Assembly (NCBI GenBank): GCA_036362985.1
Contig: JAYGXS010000001.1
Coordinates: 19,636,846-19,700,845, forward strand
DNA: 64,000 bases
Source: Ligula intestinalis
Lineage: Eukaryota > Platyhelminthes > Cestoda > Diphyllobothriidea > Diphyllobothriidae
Reading direction: 5' to 3'
Shown: positions 53,601 to 64,000 of the stretch, piece after piece
Numbering within the stretch: the stretch's first letter is position 1
How the letters are laid out: each line of letters opens with the position of its first letter
The notes under the pieces: model-generated
Told to the model about the DNA's origin: nothing
What the model saw: the letters and a program-made list of their open reading frames with translations, nothing else
Databases searched by the model: none
Position numbers and translations under genes: made by a program

Positions 53601-55404
53601 GCGAAGCTGCAAAATCAACTAAGAAAAACAGAAAAGACGGCAGATTGGATCGTGGACATTATAAAAGCTTTGTTTTACTGTTATTAATGATGTACATTAT
53701 TATTCGAATAAAAGATATGGATCATGCCTCATGGTAATAAATAACGAAAATATGCAATTTACGCATGTAAAGCAAAGATATGTATAAATGCTTTATGTTT
53801 TTTTCATTTTCAGGCCAAACAGACACATTGTGGGATGTTTTAACTTTTTAATAGGTTAAAATATGTAGGTTTTTCATGGTCGACTAACCGACTGATCTAC
53901 GATTGCAGTTAAGTACCAAGAGCGTAGATTTAGGCAGCTACTTAGTTATTCTAAACAATGATAGGTAAAGTATCGACTAAGGATCTAGTGATATACGTAA
54001 ACTTCTCATTACCACACGAAAGGCGTATGCGGGAAAAATTACCTTCCTGAACGAAAAGTTGTCTGGGATGATAAGACATATCCTATTTTAAGAAATTTCT
54101 GCAGACATCTATTTTTATTAGCTTCAATCAACTTCGGTTGGCCGAAACACAACTTAATTTCCACGCACCAGAGAAACGCTTCATCTATATTGTGCAGATA
54201 ATCATGAAAGTTAACCCTATTACATTCAGTTTCTTCTTAAGTGACCCTAGTAATTGTCAATGGGCAAAATGTAGACAATTTTGCAACACGAAACCACTCA
54301 ACGACAACATTTACAGGTTGATAAGTCTCCTATTCCAAAAAAATACTTGCCAATACATTTGTCTGCAAGTCATGGCAACTTCAACCATATGATTGATTGA
54401 TATTCTTAACCGAGCATAATCTAACATATAAACAGCCGACCACACCTGCTACGAAAATGCCAGAATCGTTAGGCTGATTTGCAATTTACTATGTATTTTG
54501 CCTTCAGCTGGAAAGCATACTCACTTTCGTAATACCCGGCAAAGTTAAGCATACAATTTACTTTAAATTAAAAGGGAAAACCTCCGTAAAAAGGCCTTGA
54601 ACGTTCGACTAAATTTTCAACCACAGCGTTTGCAAAAATGTCCAATTTAAGAAAAGGTAATTTTGTTCATAAACGAGCCACCAATCGGCCTTTCCAGGAA
54701 TCCTCTGCCGTGCACTAGGAGACTTGAAGGTTGTTTGTGCTAAAAAATACCCCTTTATCAAAGGATTTTGAAATAACTAACATCTTATTCTAAGCCATAA
54801 ATGTCTAACGTACTGTAGGCGAGGGAATACATGACATGTAGCGATTTATTTCTGTATTCTGCGATTGATGTGGAGGTCAAGATAATCTGCATCCATCAGT
54901 CAAACCAGGTGATTTATGGTAGATAAAGTGAGAATGCTGCAGTGTTTATGCCATTTACGAAAAACGGATGGGAAGAAGGCAAATAGGAGAGGAAAATATG
55001 GTAGAAAGACATTTTTAGATGGACATATTTCGATTCCAGTTGCCCGTCTCATCACTTTTTTGCCAAATATATGTGAACTCCGGTAAAAAGAAAGATTTGA
55101 GTTATAGCAGTAGAAACGATCATAGCAATTAAATTCAATGAGTTTTAAGAAATTCAAACAGAGGTGAGCTTAATTGCTCCCAGGAAAACCTTAGGATCTA
55201 TAAACAGCATTATTTGAAAAAAATAACAAAATAGGGACTATAGGTTGAAACTGTTTCACTAAGAGCATTGCCTTGGATTTTAATAGGGATTGTCATGTAG
55301 TCTATTCTTCAGTAATTTCAGTCAAAAAAGGATGCCGGTTTTCTAACAGGCTTACTTTGGACCACTAACAACACGTTTGCACTGCAAAAAAATACACATT
55401 AATT
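50641..55404. other. Non-coding stretch
   Basis: Nothing recognised on either strand. Open frames are below 90 codons, with no domain signature. A small inverted repeat (AGCTGCTTT...AAAGGCAGCT) lies near 52470. Confidence 0.5.
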
Positions 55405-55985
55405 ATTATTATTATTTTTACTATACTTTTTCAACTTAATTCAAAGTATATTTTATAGAAAACATAATAGAAAAAAGTATTTATTGTACCTTTTTGGGAC
55501 CAAGTTATGCCTTCTTTCAATTTTATACGCAAAGAAAAGGTATTTTCCGTTTTTAAAAAGGTTCCTAAAGTGTTGAATAATTTGGATTCTGCTGACTGCT
55601 ACACTCGTAATTCAAGGTTAACGAATTGTGCATTGTGTACAGCCGGTTTAAGGAAAAGTATGTTTTCGCCTACAGTTTGAGGAAGGTTTCACAAAGTTCT
55701 CATACATTTTGCAATAAATGTGCAGTATGCTTAAGCTGTATAGGTAGCATTGATACATTGACGGATACTATGTATAATGCATGGACAGCTCACAATTGGG
55801 AAAAAGCTCATAAGTAGGCATTTTTGTAATATAAAAGGGTTGTTTTTCTTTAAGCATACAATTTAAAGAAGGCGTTATTTCCTACGAAACTAGTGCGAGA
55901 AATCATTTTGTCTTTTACGTTTTCTATAAAATATATTTAAATTTATAAAGGCAGACAAAAAATGTATACTATTTAAGATGCCGCT
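55405..55985. mobile_element. Long-armed inverted-repeat element, copy B
   Basis: Related to 14686-15285 over its whole length. The left arm has AAGTATATTTTATAGAAAAC and TTATTGTACCTTTTTGGGAC. The centre has AATTCAAGGTTAACGAATTG and AGTTCTCATACATTTTGCAA. The right arm has AAAGCTCATAAGTAG, GAAGGCGTTATTTCCTACGA and TTTATAAAGGCAGAC. The outer tips are more diverged than in copy A, so the exact ends are uncertain. There is no coding capacity. Confidence 0.7.
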
Positions 55986-58948
55986 TTTTATATTGCATGA
56001 GTGTTGTTAGCGGTCCGAATGAAGCTTGTTAAAAAACTAGCATCTTTTTGTGACCGAAATGAATTCATAATTGACTTCATGACAATCAGTATCACACCCT
56101 GAGTCAATGCTATTTGGCGAAAAAGTATCAATCTTTCGAATATATCGGCATTTTGTACGAATTTTGGTGCGTACTGTATTTTGGAAAACGTGGAAACTTA
56201 GAGTATGTTGGAAAAGTTCATAACCAAAAGGTCAGTTCCAGTGTCCATGTGCTTCTACTGGTGAGACGAAGGATTCTCTTTTGTATGGCCAACAGTGAGG
56301 CAAAAAAATAATTCTACGCTGCTCGCAGAATGGAGCTACAAACCATACTAGCGCACATTTGTCTTCTTCACACTGCGCAGCGTTCTCACTCAAACCGTTA
56401 GTTTTTTAAAACCTATTCGGAAAAGCACGAACTAATTTCCACTGCCAACTGAAATGCGCAGTTGAAATAAATGGGCTAAAGCTTTAGCGATTTTGCTTAA
56501 CCTAAGCGCACCAAGGGCACAACTCTTACTTTCTAATTCCAGCAAAATAGATCATAAGTTATAAGCTGATGCGCCGGGAGCATTGCTTTAGGATAAATCG
56601 TTCTACCTTACTATGATTATTTCAAGCAAGCTACAGGTCTGATATACATACTACAATTATAGACGCATAAATGACGCAATCATTTGTGAATGCATTTAAC
56701 CAAATTTAATAAATTTCTACACGGGTACTGTAGTCCATCGAAAAATCCGGCCTGCATACTTTCCTGCATTATGGACACACTAGAGTGCATCATTTTTACA
56801 AAAGGCAATCTTGCCTGTGCATTGGCATTGATGTCTAAATCCTTCTTATCCTCCGAATTATTTCACCTTGTGTTGAGAATTACACTACTGGCATAGTTTA
56901 GTGAGACAGAAATGGCCATTTCTGCATCTTTTAATTTCTGCTATATTTTCCGCCCTTAATCGGCTATCAAAAACACCACGGGACACAAACACGCACCTTA
57001 TTGATTTGAAGTCAAACGATCTAATCTAGTTATCTTGGCATCTTTTAAATGGACATTTAAACAATAGTAAGTGGATGCTAGCGTATTAGATCCTTCTAAC
57101 TTTTGATGCATGGCGTTAAGAATGGTTGGCTGGTGACGCCTAACAAGCTTTAATTTGACATTGAATTCTGCATGGTAATTTCCTTCTGCTTATATCATTA
57201 CTCAATGCACGCTAACTGGCTGAACTCGAGTTTGAGACCTCAAGAATAGCCAGTAGATCATGCTTCCTAAGCTGATCTGCGTAACCTCTCCTTCATCGTC
57301 CGACAATTTCTTGCGCATTTAAAAAAGCCAAATAAGTTCAAGTATGCCCAATTCAACTTGGTCAGAATATGAGAAAAACGTTAATCTTAAAGCAGACTGG
57401 CATTTATGCTTTACCGAATGCCATTTTGATCCTTGGCAAAACCACAGGAAAAATGATTGCAGATGATACTGCAGTTTTTATGACAACGGGCTAAGACAAT
57501 ATAATGTCCAATTCGATTCCCCGTCTCAATATATGATGATGCCCTGGCATCAAAAATAACCCGTTTACACGTATCTTTGGAAATTCCATTATCTCCGCCC
57601 TTTAGATAAGGCTCAATAATGTTTATGAACGCTCGTTTCTTAGGTAACAGCTTCACGCATTGAAGGACTGCCAGAATTTATTATAATAAACATTGATATA
57701 AAAAATGAGCTTGAGAATGAGTCAACAACTGAAATCTCATAAACAAGCTTTTAATCACACAGCAGCTTTAATTTTTGAGTCAATAGAAAATACGGAAGAC
57801 GTGACATTTTTTGTAGAATAAAATATGCCAAATCATGTGACTGACAAATGCATGGTCCTAAAAGCACATACAAAATCAGTTGACTTTTGAGCTAGCAAAG
57901 CACGATCGCGGGAAGCGTCATCCCCTGCAGCAGACTTTAGAGGAAGGTGGGTTGCATACAAAGTGCCTTCCTTGTTTATCCATATGGCCCTTCTTAAAAA
58001 TAGTTTACGCAGGCTTTGCTGGACACGCAAACATTTTGTCTTTCACATATATGATGCCGACTACTGTACGCCTGTGAACAATTTTAAACTCTATTCCATT
58101 TTTCGAACAGGTTCTTCCTCTGTTCCATTTAACGACCAATCTTATCTGCTTAATATTAGACAACACTCTTAAGGGGCTCTCAAAAATTTAAATTGATGAA
58201 AATCTGCAACAGCGAATTCAACAATCTAATACTTTCTTTTTGATGGAAAAGACCACTTCTTCTTATACCCGACTGTTAAAGTCTGCCATTGCATAAACCT
58301 TTCTGATCACCTTGGTTTGTTTGCAAAAATTACTCAGAGCAGTTAGGACAACAAATGTGGAAGTTTAGGGAATGAATTTCACTGGGTCTTAGTGTATTTG
58401 TTTTTTTTAAACAAAGGCTTGAATTTTGTTGAACCCGCATAAAAACTTCCCGTTACTTTTCCACCATTTTTGTACGACGAAAGAATGCTTTTCGAAATTT
58501 GTTGATCGGTTTGCATCATAAGCATACGATTTACGATGTTTTCTATTATTTATTTGTTTGGATTAATTGCCGTGGGGAAACCTGAGAGCGGTCTTCAAAG
58601 TCTGCGTATGCAGAGTTGGAATCGGGTGTAGTCACGCGAACACGCCATAAAATAAAATTTCCACAATTTCGTTAAAAAACCTTGAAAGTATCCGCAAATC
58701 AAGGTACGCTAACAGGCCGGCAAAGCGCGCCGCAAGGACAACAACTGAGGTTTTGTTTGGCTGAGTGATGATAGCCAAATTTCGAAAGGCCCACCTTAGC
58801 CTTCCGTACCTTTGCTGCTAATTCTGCCTAAGATAGACAAAGCATATGATGATAAGGAAGATATATATTGCACTAATTATACTCCTTTATGATACTGCAG
58901 AAGCAAGGTCACCTTTTATCAAAATTCTGAACGCTGGTTCATCTTATC
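55986..58948. other. Non-coding stretch
   Basis: No gene recognised. An 81-codon minus-strand frame at 57411-57656 starts from a non-ATG codon and shows no domain. Short segments near 57910 and 59620 share CAGCAGA-TTTA wording, too little to call a repeat. Confidence 0.45.
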
Positions 58949-59155
58949 GTTTTCATCTTCCCCCAACGAAGACGAAGAAGAAGGCGTAAGGACATGGACC
59001 GAGTTAAATTGGGACTAATATTTCGAACACTTGCTTGTTTCCATCGTTAAAGTAACGTGGAAACAAACAAGTGTCCAAAACGTCAGTCCTATTATAACTC
59101 GGTCCCTGTCCTTAAGCCTTCTTCTTCGTCTTCGTTGGGGGAAGATGAAAATAAT
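58949..59155. repeat. Near-perfect 207-bp palindrome
   Basis: The left arm (58949-59049) and right arm (59053-59155) are reverse complements with few mismatches and only three bases (AAG, 59050-59052) at the centre. Landmarks are CATCTTCCCCCAACGAAGAC against GTCTTCGTTGGGGGAAGATG, the GAAGAAGAAGG/CCTTCTTCTTC runs, and CTTGCTTGTTTCCA against TGGAAACAAACAAG. The GAA/TTC-rich outer parts and the CCAAAACGTCAGTCC block (near 59075) resemble retroelement tails, so it may be two inverted tail fragments. No other copy is in the window. Confidence 0.8.
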
Positions 59156-61421
59156 GATATATCTGGACCTCAATTCTTTGCGCATAGCTGGTACATCTGT
59201 AATCTACGTGATTTTGCACGTAAGATTTAAAAAATTGCTATTTGCATAAAAGTTATCTGCCCGTGTGTTCAATAATAAACTTTAGCTAAAGGCATTTGTA
59301 AATAAGTGCTTAATTAATCTGGCTATAATAAAAGCACATTCGTTCGCCCTTTAGCTTTACTTATGCCATTACTAGCAGATGCAGAGCAAATACGCATTTC
59401 AAGACGCAGTAGAAATTATTGCGCGCTTCAAATTTTTCACCCTACGCATTTCGAGAAAAGGCCTTAAAAAACTGACAGTTTGAGTCGGAAGCAGAGAGTC
59501 GCGCAGTGGGGGAGGAAGGACAAAAGCGCACAAGTATTGTTTATTGCTTTATTCAACGGGCAGGGTAGAAGAGCTTTTTTTCCCAGTGTTGGTCGTACAA
59601 AAAGAGAATCTTTTGTTTGATCACCCGCAGCAGATTTACGTTGGAAGCTGGCTTCCTTATTTTTGCCGCTTTGCAGGAACACACCACAATACCCACATTT
59701 GGCATAAACAAGACTCAAATAAGTCGGCAGTTAGAATTCCCTTTGGGTTGTTTTGCGATTAATTAATTGATGCATCAAAAAAATTAACTAACCACCGTTG
59801 GCGGTTCCTTATAGTTTGCTTAATTAGATTTCACAGTAGCCATGACAGTGGGAAGTGCGATTGTGTTAATTTGTTCTTTTTTCCGGACTTAAAAGGATTA
59901 AGGCATTAATATTACGAGATAGACAACTGGGTTTTAAATATGTCCATCATAAACCATCGGCCTATTATCTTCCCGTCTCACACTCACACTGCATGCATTC
60001 ATTATCCCTATCTCGTATAAATACTCTAGCATAATAACTTTAGCTAGCATAAATCGACTGGGTTGATTGACGGGTGCAGATTATGCAGATCTCTCTGAAC
60101 CTCTGAAATCGGACATGGACTGCTACAGTTCATTTATTTTCTCACCAGTTGCACGCTACTGGTTTATAGCCCTCGAATGAGAGGTCAGGGCCTTCGAAAT
60201 ACTCCAAGAGTGGGGATTGTCGGTGAAAGCAGAACCCCCTAGACTGACAGTGCACTACTGAAGATGCGTGAAAAATTCGGTTTTTAAAGTCCTTGCGTAT
60301 GCAATAAGTTAGCTTTTCTTCAAATGTACGTTTTTTTCAAATTTCTGGTTTCAATATTTTCAAACGCTTCACACTTTTTGGCAAAGCTCATTCGTATTGA
60401 TTTCACTTACTGTGTATGCTTGACTTCGCTCTATGTTGAGAAGGTAAATAAAAGTTGTGGAAATGTAAACGAAACATCAGGAAAATTGCAAATCAACCAA
60501 ACCATTCGGGTATTTATGCGACATGTATGACAAACTGTCTGCATGTGAGAGCTTTCTTGGTCTGTGATATTGATCACGCGCAAGAGAACCACGTACTGCG
60601 TAAGAATCGGCTTTTGCTAATAATGATATTAAGCATGCCATAAAATCTAGTGTTCCTTTTATTACTGACGTCTAAACATCAGAACAAAACAAGCAAAGCA
60701 TCCGCGGTGTAGTGAACATAAGTTTTGCTTGAGGTGATCCATTTCCAATAGCGGAATAACGCGAAACAGATCTGTACTTTTCAGTAAAACACAGCACTTT
60801 GTCCCGTCTTTTAACTCAGAATGTACCATAATACTTTTCTTTACAGAAGACGATAACATAATCTTTAAAGTATTGGTGTCATTATACAGACTGAAGTTAC
60901 CCTACGTCGAAGATCAGTTTAGTCACAGCTGTACTTCAGCGTCCATGACTGTTGACAATGAGAGATTGCTAATCTGAAAACGTTTTCTCGGAAAGCCAGC
61001 TGAAACCATACTATATAAAATTGCTTCTATTATTTTTGTCCTTTATTTTCGACGCCCTCGAAAATGTGATTTTATAGTACAAAAACATTCACAAAAGATT
61101 TCTTCCTGTACCTTTTTTGACAGTAAATTACACAATGCTTGCTTAAGATCAGCCGGAGGAGGACCCAGGATTGCCAAAATGCTCTAAAGTGGAGCCAAGG
61201 GGCTACACTAGTTGCTCTTTATGACTCAGGACGACCCCCGACTTCACTGAAAGTTAATTGGCGTACACAACTAGAACTGACAGTTAATAAGCGCATACCA
61301 CCATAATTGTCCCCTTTTTTGTCGTAGCCGTTTCTTACGGCTTGACGACCTGATGACCAATGACAGCTGATTGACGTGTTCCTACTTTAATAACCCCCTT
61401 TTTGGTTGTTGCTACACATCC
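59156..61421. other. Non-coding stretch
   Basis: No gene or clear repeat. A segment near 61060-61135 faintly resembles the arm of the long-armed element (ATTTTATAG, CAAAAACATTCACAAAAG, CCTGTACCTTTTTTG) but is too diverged to annotate firmly. Confidence 0.45.
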
Positions 61422-61470
61422 TTGAGGATGGACTCCTGTAAGAGTTCGAAAACTCAGGACAGTAACAAAA
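61422..61470 (+). ncRNA. Retroelement tail with hammerhead-like core
   Basis: TTGAGGA (61422-61428, one change from CTGANGA) is followed by a six-pair stem II, GGACTC - loop - GAGTTC (61430-61447), and GAAA (61448-61451). ACTCAGGACAGTAAC follows, like the GTCGGGACAATAAAA after the core in the 20.9-kb PLE tail. No nuclease coding sequence is recognised upstream. Confidence 0.4.
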
Positions 61471-62219
61471 ATTGACGTGTTTCTCGACAATTTCTCAACC
61501 TTTTCCAGGTATGCTTAATTTTCACAGTTCAGCCATTAACGACGGGGTGCCCCTCTTAACTTACCTTGCTTGCGTCAAAGCCCACTCTACGCGACAACCA
61601 TGTGACTGGCGTCATTCACCGATTTGTCAATGAACCGCTCCAAACCACCACGCTGGCATACTCTCGACGTGAAAGAACTGATACGGTTGAAAGCAGGTTG
61701 TTTGCAGCCGTAGACGTCAGTCATTCCATGGGCATTATCATCTGACTCTCAGTCCACTGGTCAGTTCATCAGTGCGCAACACACACCGGGTTGCTGGCGC
61801 TGGCACATTTCAGATTACGTCGCTTCTTTTTCTGCCTATCTATATTTTTGTTCTGGGTGATTTCCTAAAATATAAGCTACATTAAAATGTTTATCCGGTG
61901 AATGTTTTGGGCCTTGTTTTGTTCATAAATTGTGCATTTTCCGGAAGTAATTTGTCGAGCGCTAATTTTATGGACACTATTTTACTTATGCTGCAGTGAC
62001 TTCCCGTATATGTGCTTATGTCTTAAAAACTGCTGACGTATTAACAGAAAAAAACTGCATCCAACCATTAGTGCCGTTCTCTAGAAAGCATATTTGTGGT
62101 GTTTTTGGCGTGGAAAGCTTAAAAATAATGACATTCTACCCGCTATGCATCACGTGATTTACTTGCTTTAAATATTCCGACAATTGGTTCACGTCGCCCC
62201 GTGGTTCCTGCCTCGCGTT
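61471..62219. other. Non-coding stretch
   Basis: No gene or repeat recognised. Bases 61550-61850 are somewhat G+C-richer and may be old repeat DNA. Confidence 0.4.
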
Positions 62220-62490
62220 TTGTTGGTTTTAGTGAGCACGAGACAGGGGCGATGAAATTGCATGACCTTATTATCTGACCCCTTTTCTCTCCCCCCTCTC
62301 TGTACGCTAATTGTTACCAGAATCGGACCCATTTGATCCCTTAACACCTCTCCTTCCTCTATCTGCTAAGTACTACTGGTTGGTTGCTGAAATTTTTTTA
62401 ACTCTACCCTCCCTGTCATTATTTTAGTTGCCTGATGACGAATAATTGAAAACATTAGTTTGCAAAACTTGACTTTCTAACTGCAGATTA
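62220..62490 (+). repeat. Left arm of a ~1.5-kb inverted-repeat element
   Basis: Pairs in reverse with 63450-63725. Shared blocks are TCTGACCCC, CCCCCTCTCTGT, TTACCAGAATC, ACACCTCT-C, GGTTGGTTGCTG, CTACCCTCCC, ATTATTTTAG and GCCTGATGACGAATAATTGA. A CTGATGA (62432-62438) and GAAA (62448-62451) are separated by only nine bases, too short for a stem II. Confidence 0.7.
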
Positions 62491-63449
62491 TTTAGAAATA
62501 TTCACTCCATATTCTTTTCTTTAACTTCTCCTAAAAACAGAAGGTCTACAATTACAGTTCAGTTTCAACAAAGTAGGAAAAGAACTTTTGAAGCCTCTAT
62601 ACTCGCGCCTCAGTCTTATTTTGGTGTGAGACCGAACGTATTTGAAGTTATTAATTATCTGTCCTACCCATGATTTCATGTTTGTGTAAGAAAAACTAGC
62701 TACTCCACTGGACTCCCAAAGAGAACATTTGGAAATAGCATGAAAGCTGGTGTACCACAGCGTAAAAATTAAGTAGCACGGTCAGTCAGGCATTTACCTT
62801 TAGACTGATGAGATACAAATCCGACACCTTTTGGATATTTCGTCGGCATGTAAGTAAAGTTGTATGCGCAATACGATATTCTTTTATCCGCTACTCAGGC
62901 GTCCAGTATGCATTGAAAGCTGCAATTATTTCACTTGTAAATGTGTGTAATAATATGCAGGCAAACATCTGCTTCTTGGTAATTACCAACCTATGAAATG
63001 GGGTAAAAAAGTTTCGCGGGCATCAGCTTCATGGAGACCTTTAAAAACAGGAATTTAGATTCCAGATATCTTTTTTGAGCACGGGCGTTTCGCCTGGACT
63101 TTAATTGTAACGAGAGAATATACATTTCAATGAAGTCTTGGAAAGTTATTCTGTTCTGCCGTAGCACCTGCTGCAGTGAAGTTCGCTCAAGCTACGAAGA
63201 CTGAAAGGTATGAGTTTGCTTATTTTGTAAAGCACTTGTGTTCTGGTATCTTTTAATATCTGTCTACGCCCCATAAACGAACTTTTCCAAAGTTTTCGTA
63301 TATGCGTTAATGTCGGTTTGTGAGCACCTATGAAGCTTTCGTAACTGTCAGCATTTTATGTCAATAAGTGTCCATAATCTTAACTGAAAGTTCAGCCCAA
63401 TCCACACCCTAACCTTAACGTTAATGCAAAGTTCAGCAAGGATACCCAT
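62491..63449. other. Spacer between the inverted arms
   Basis: A+T-rich DNA with no long open frame. If the flanking arms are the ends of one element, this is its non-coding interior. Confidence 0.45.
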
Positions 63450-63725
63450 GTAAGCATACAAGAAGTCAAGTTAGGCGAAAAAACATTTTCCATTATTCAT
63501 CATACGGCTACTAAAATAATATAAGGGAGGGTAAATTTAGCAAAAATTTAGGCAGCCAACCAGCAAAAAACTAGTAGATAGAGGTGTCTATAGATCAAAG
63601 TAACAGATTCTGGTCAATGTTGTGGGGGGGGGCAGAGCGGGGAAGGAGGGATGGGGTCAGAGAATTAGTTCATGTCGTACCGTCGTCACTGTCTCCCATC
63701 ATGTTGGGAGGCATCAGGACGCATG
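63450..63725 (-). repeat. Right arm of a ~1.5-kb inverted-repeat element
   Basis: Reverse partner of 62220-62490. It starts GTCAAGTTAGGCG (63467), continues ATATAAGGGAGGGTAAAT and GCAGCCAACCAGC, and ends in a G-run (63623-63632), GCAGAGCGGGGAAGG and GGGGTCAGAGAATTAG. The first 100 bases also match the 187-bp palindromic repeat at 8824-9010. Confidence 0.7.
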
Positions 63726-64000
63726 GTGTCACGGTCTTGCGAAGGCGTAGACGGAGTAAGAGGTATTAAGGGATCCGAAGCTTAAGCACGTTTTGTTCTT
63801 GTTAGAACACATAACGTTAATTATTGATAAGTGTATAGCGCTTTCCATATCAGTTGCTTTTTATCGAGCTGAATACATTGCATGTTGAACGAGGCGCCTG
63901 GAAAACGGAGTATTTTGCCTGCCTGACTATGCATAGGTGAAACCAGATGAATTCCATGTCCTATTCTCGCACACTTAGCCCATAATAAACACCTGGTCAA
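63726..64000. other. Window end, nothing recognised
   Basis: Short non-coding stretch with no gene or repeat identified. Confidence 0.4.

Noticed and set aside
57880..59700. Similarity between about 57900-57960 and 59620-59675
   Set aside because: Only short words (GCAGCAGA-TTTA, CTTCCTT) are shared, with large gaps; not enough to call a repeat.
62432..62451. CTGATGA...GAAA in the 62.4-kb arm as a hammerhead
   Set aside because: Only nine bases separate the boxes, and they do not form a hairpin.
1..64000. CRISPR arrays, bacterial operons, phage or integron features
   Set aside because: No regularly spaced direct repeats or cas-like genes were seen; composition, splice sites and retroelements are eukaryotic.

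Overview
The window is eukaryotic: it is A+T-rich, has one intron-split gene, contains no bacterial-style operons, and is dominated by retroelement debris. The best guess is a flatworm (Platyhelminthes, tapeworm or fluke). That rests on the abundance of Penelope-like elements (PLEs) with a C-terminal GIY-YIG nuclease, on SINE-like repeats carrying hammerhead-like cores, and on multi-kilobase introns. It is an inference; no rRNA, mitochondrial or marker sequence is present to settle it.

Only one convincing cellular gene is seen. Four exons on the + strand (27331-28483, 30988-31152, 40514-40621, 43480-43730) join in frame to a 558-residue SLC17-family membrane transporter related to vesicular glutamate transporters and sialin. 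All three introns are phase 1 and split a glycine codon. The introns (about 2.5, 9.4 and 2.9 kb) hold old mobile elements. The leader carries two short upstream ORFs in strong start contexts.

Layout: 1-8.1 kb is mostly featureless, with a 180-bp foldback at 5.8 kb and an A+T-rich repeat at 6.9-7.8 kb. From 8.1 to 9.95 kb there is a nest of inverted repeats and PLE fragments of two lineages. From 10 to 18.2 kb there are SINE heads, a hammerhead-like core, a 111-bp tandem dimer, a 600-bp element with long terminal inverted repeats, and a second copy of the A+T-rich repeat. From 18.2 to 25.9 kb is a PLE/LINE graveyard, including two head-to-head PLE pairs. The transporter occupies 27.3-43.7 kb. 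From 44 to 64 kb is again non-coding, with a possible solo LTR (50 kb), a second long-armed inverted-repeat element (55.4 kb), a near-perfect 207-bp palindrome (59 kb) and a pair of 260-bp inverted arms (62.2/63.7 kb).

The most interesting signals are RNA- and structure-level. (1) PLE fragments repeatedly sit head-to-head (about 9.18, 19.87, 25.15 and 32.2 kb). (2) Their 3' tails share a TATAAATA box, a CTGANGA...GAAA core and a CCAGTGATCG-(TTC)n end. (3) A SINE-like repeat carries a hammerhead-type core with intact stems II and III, and a second copy appears to keep stem III pairing with different bases. (4) The transporter keeps some vesicular glutamate transporter charged residues but has lost others. 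All homology calls come from reading motifs by eye; no database search was run.
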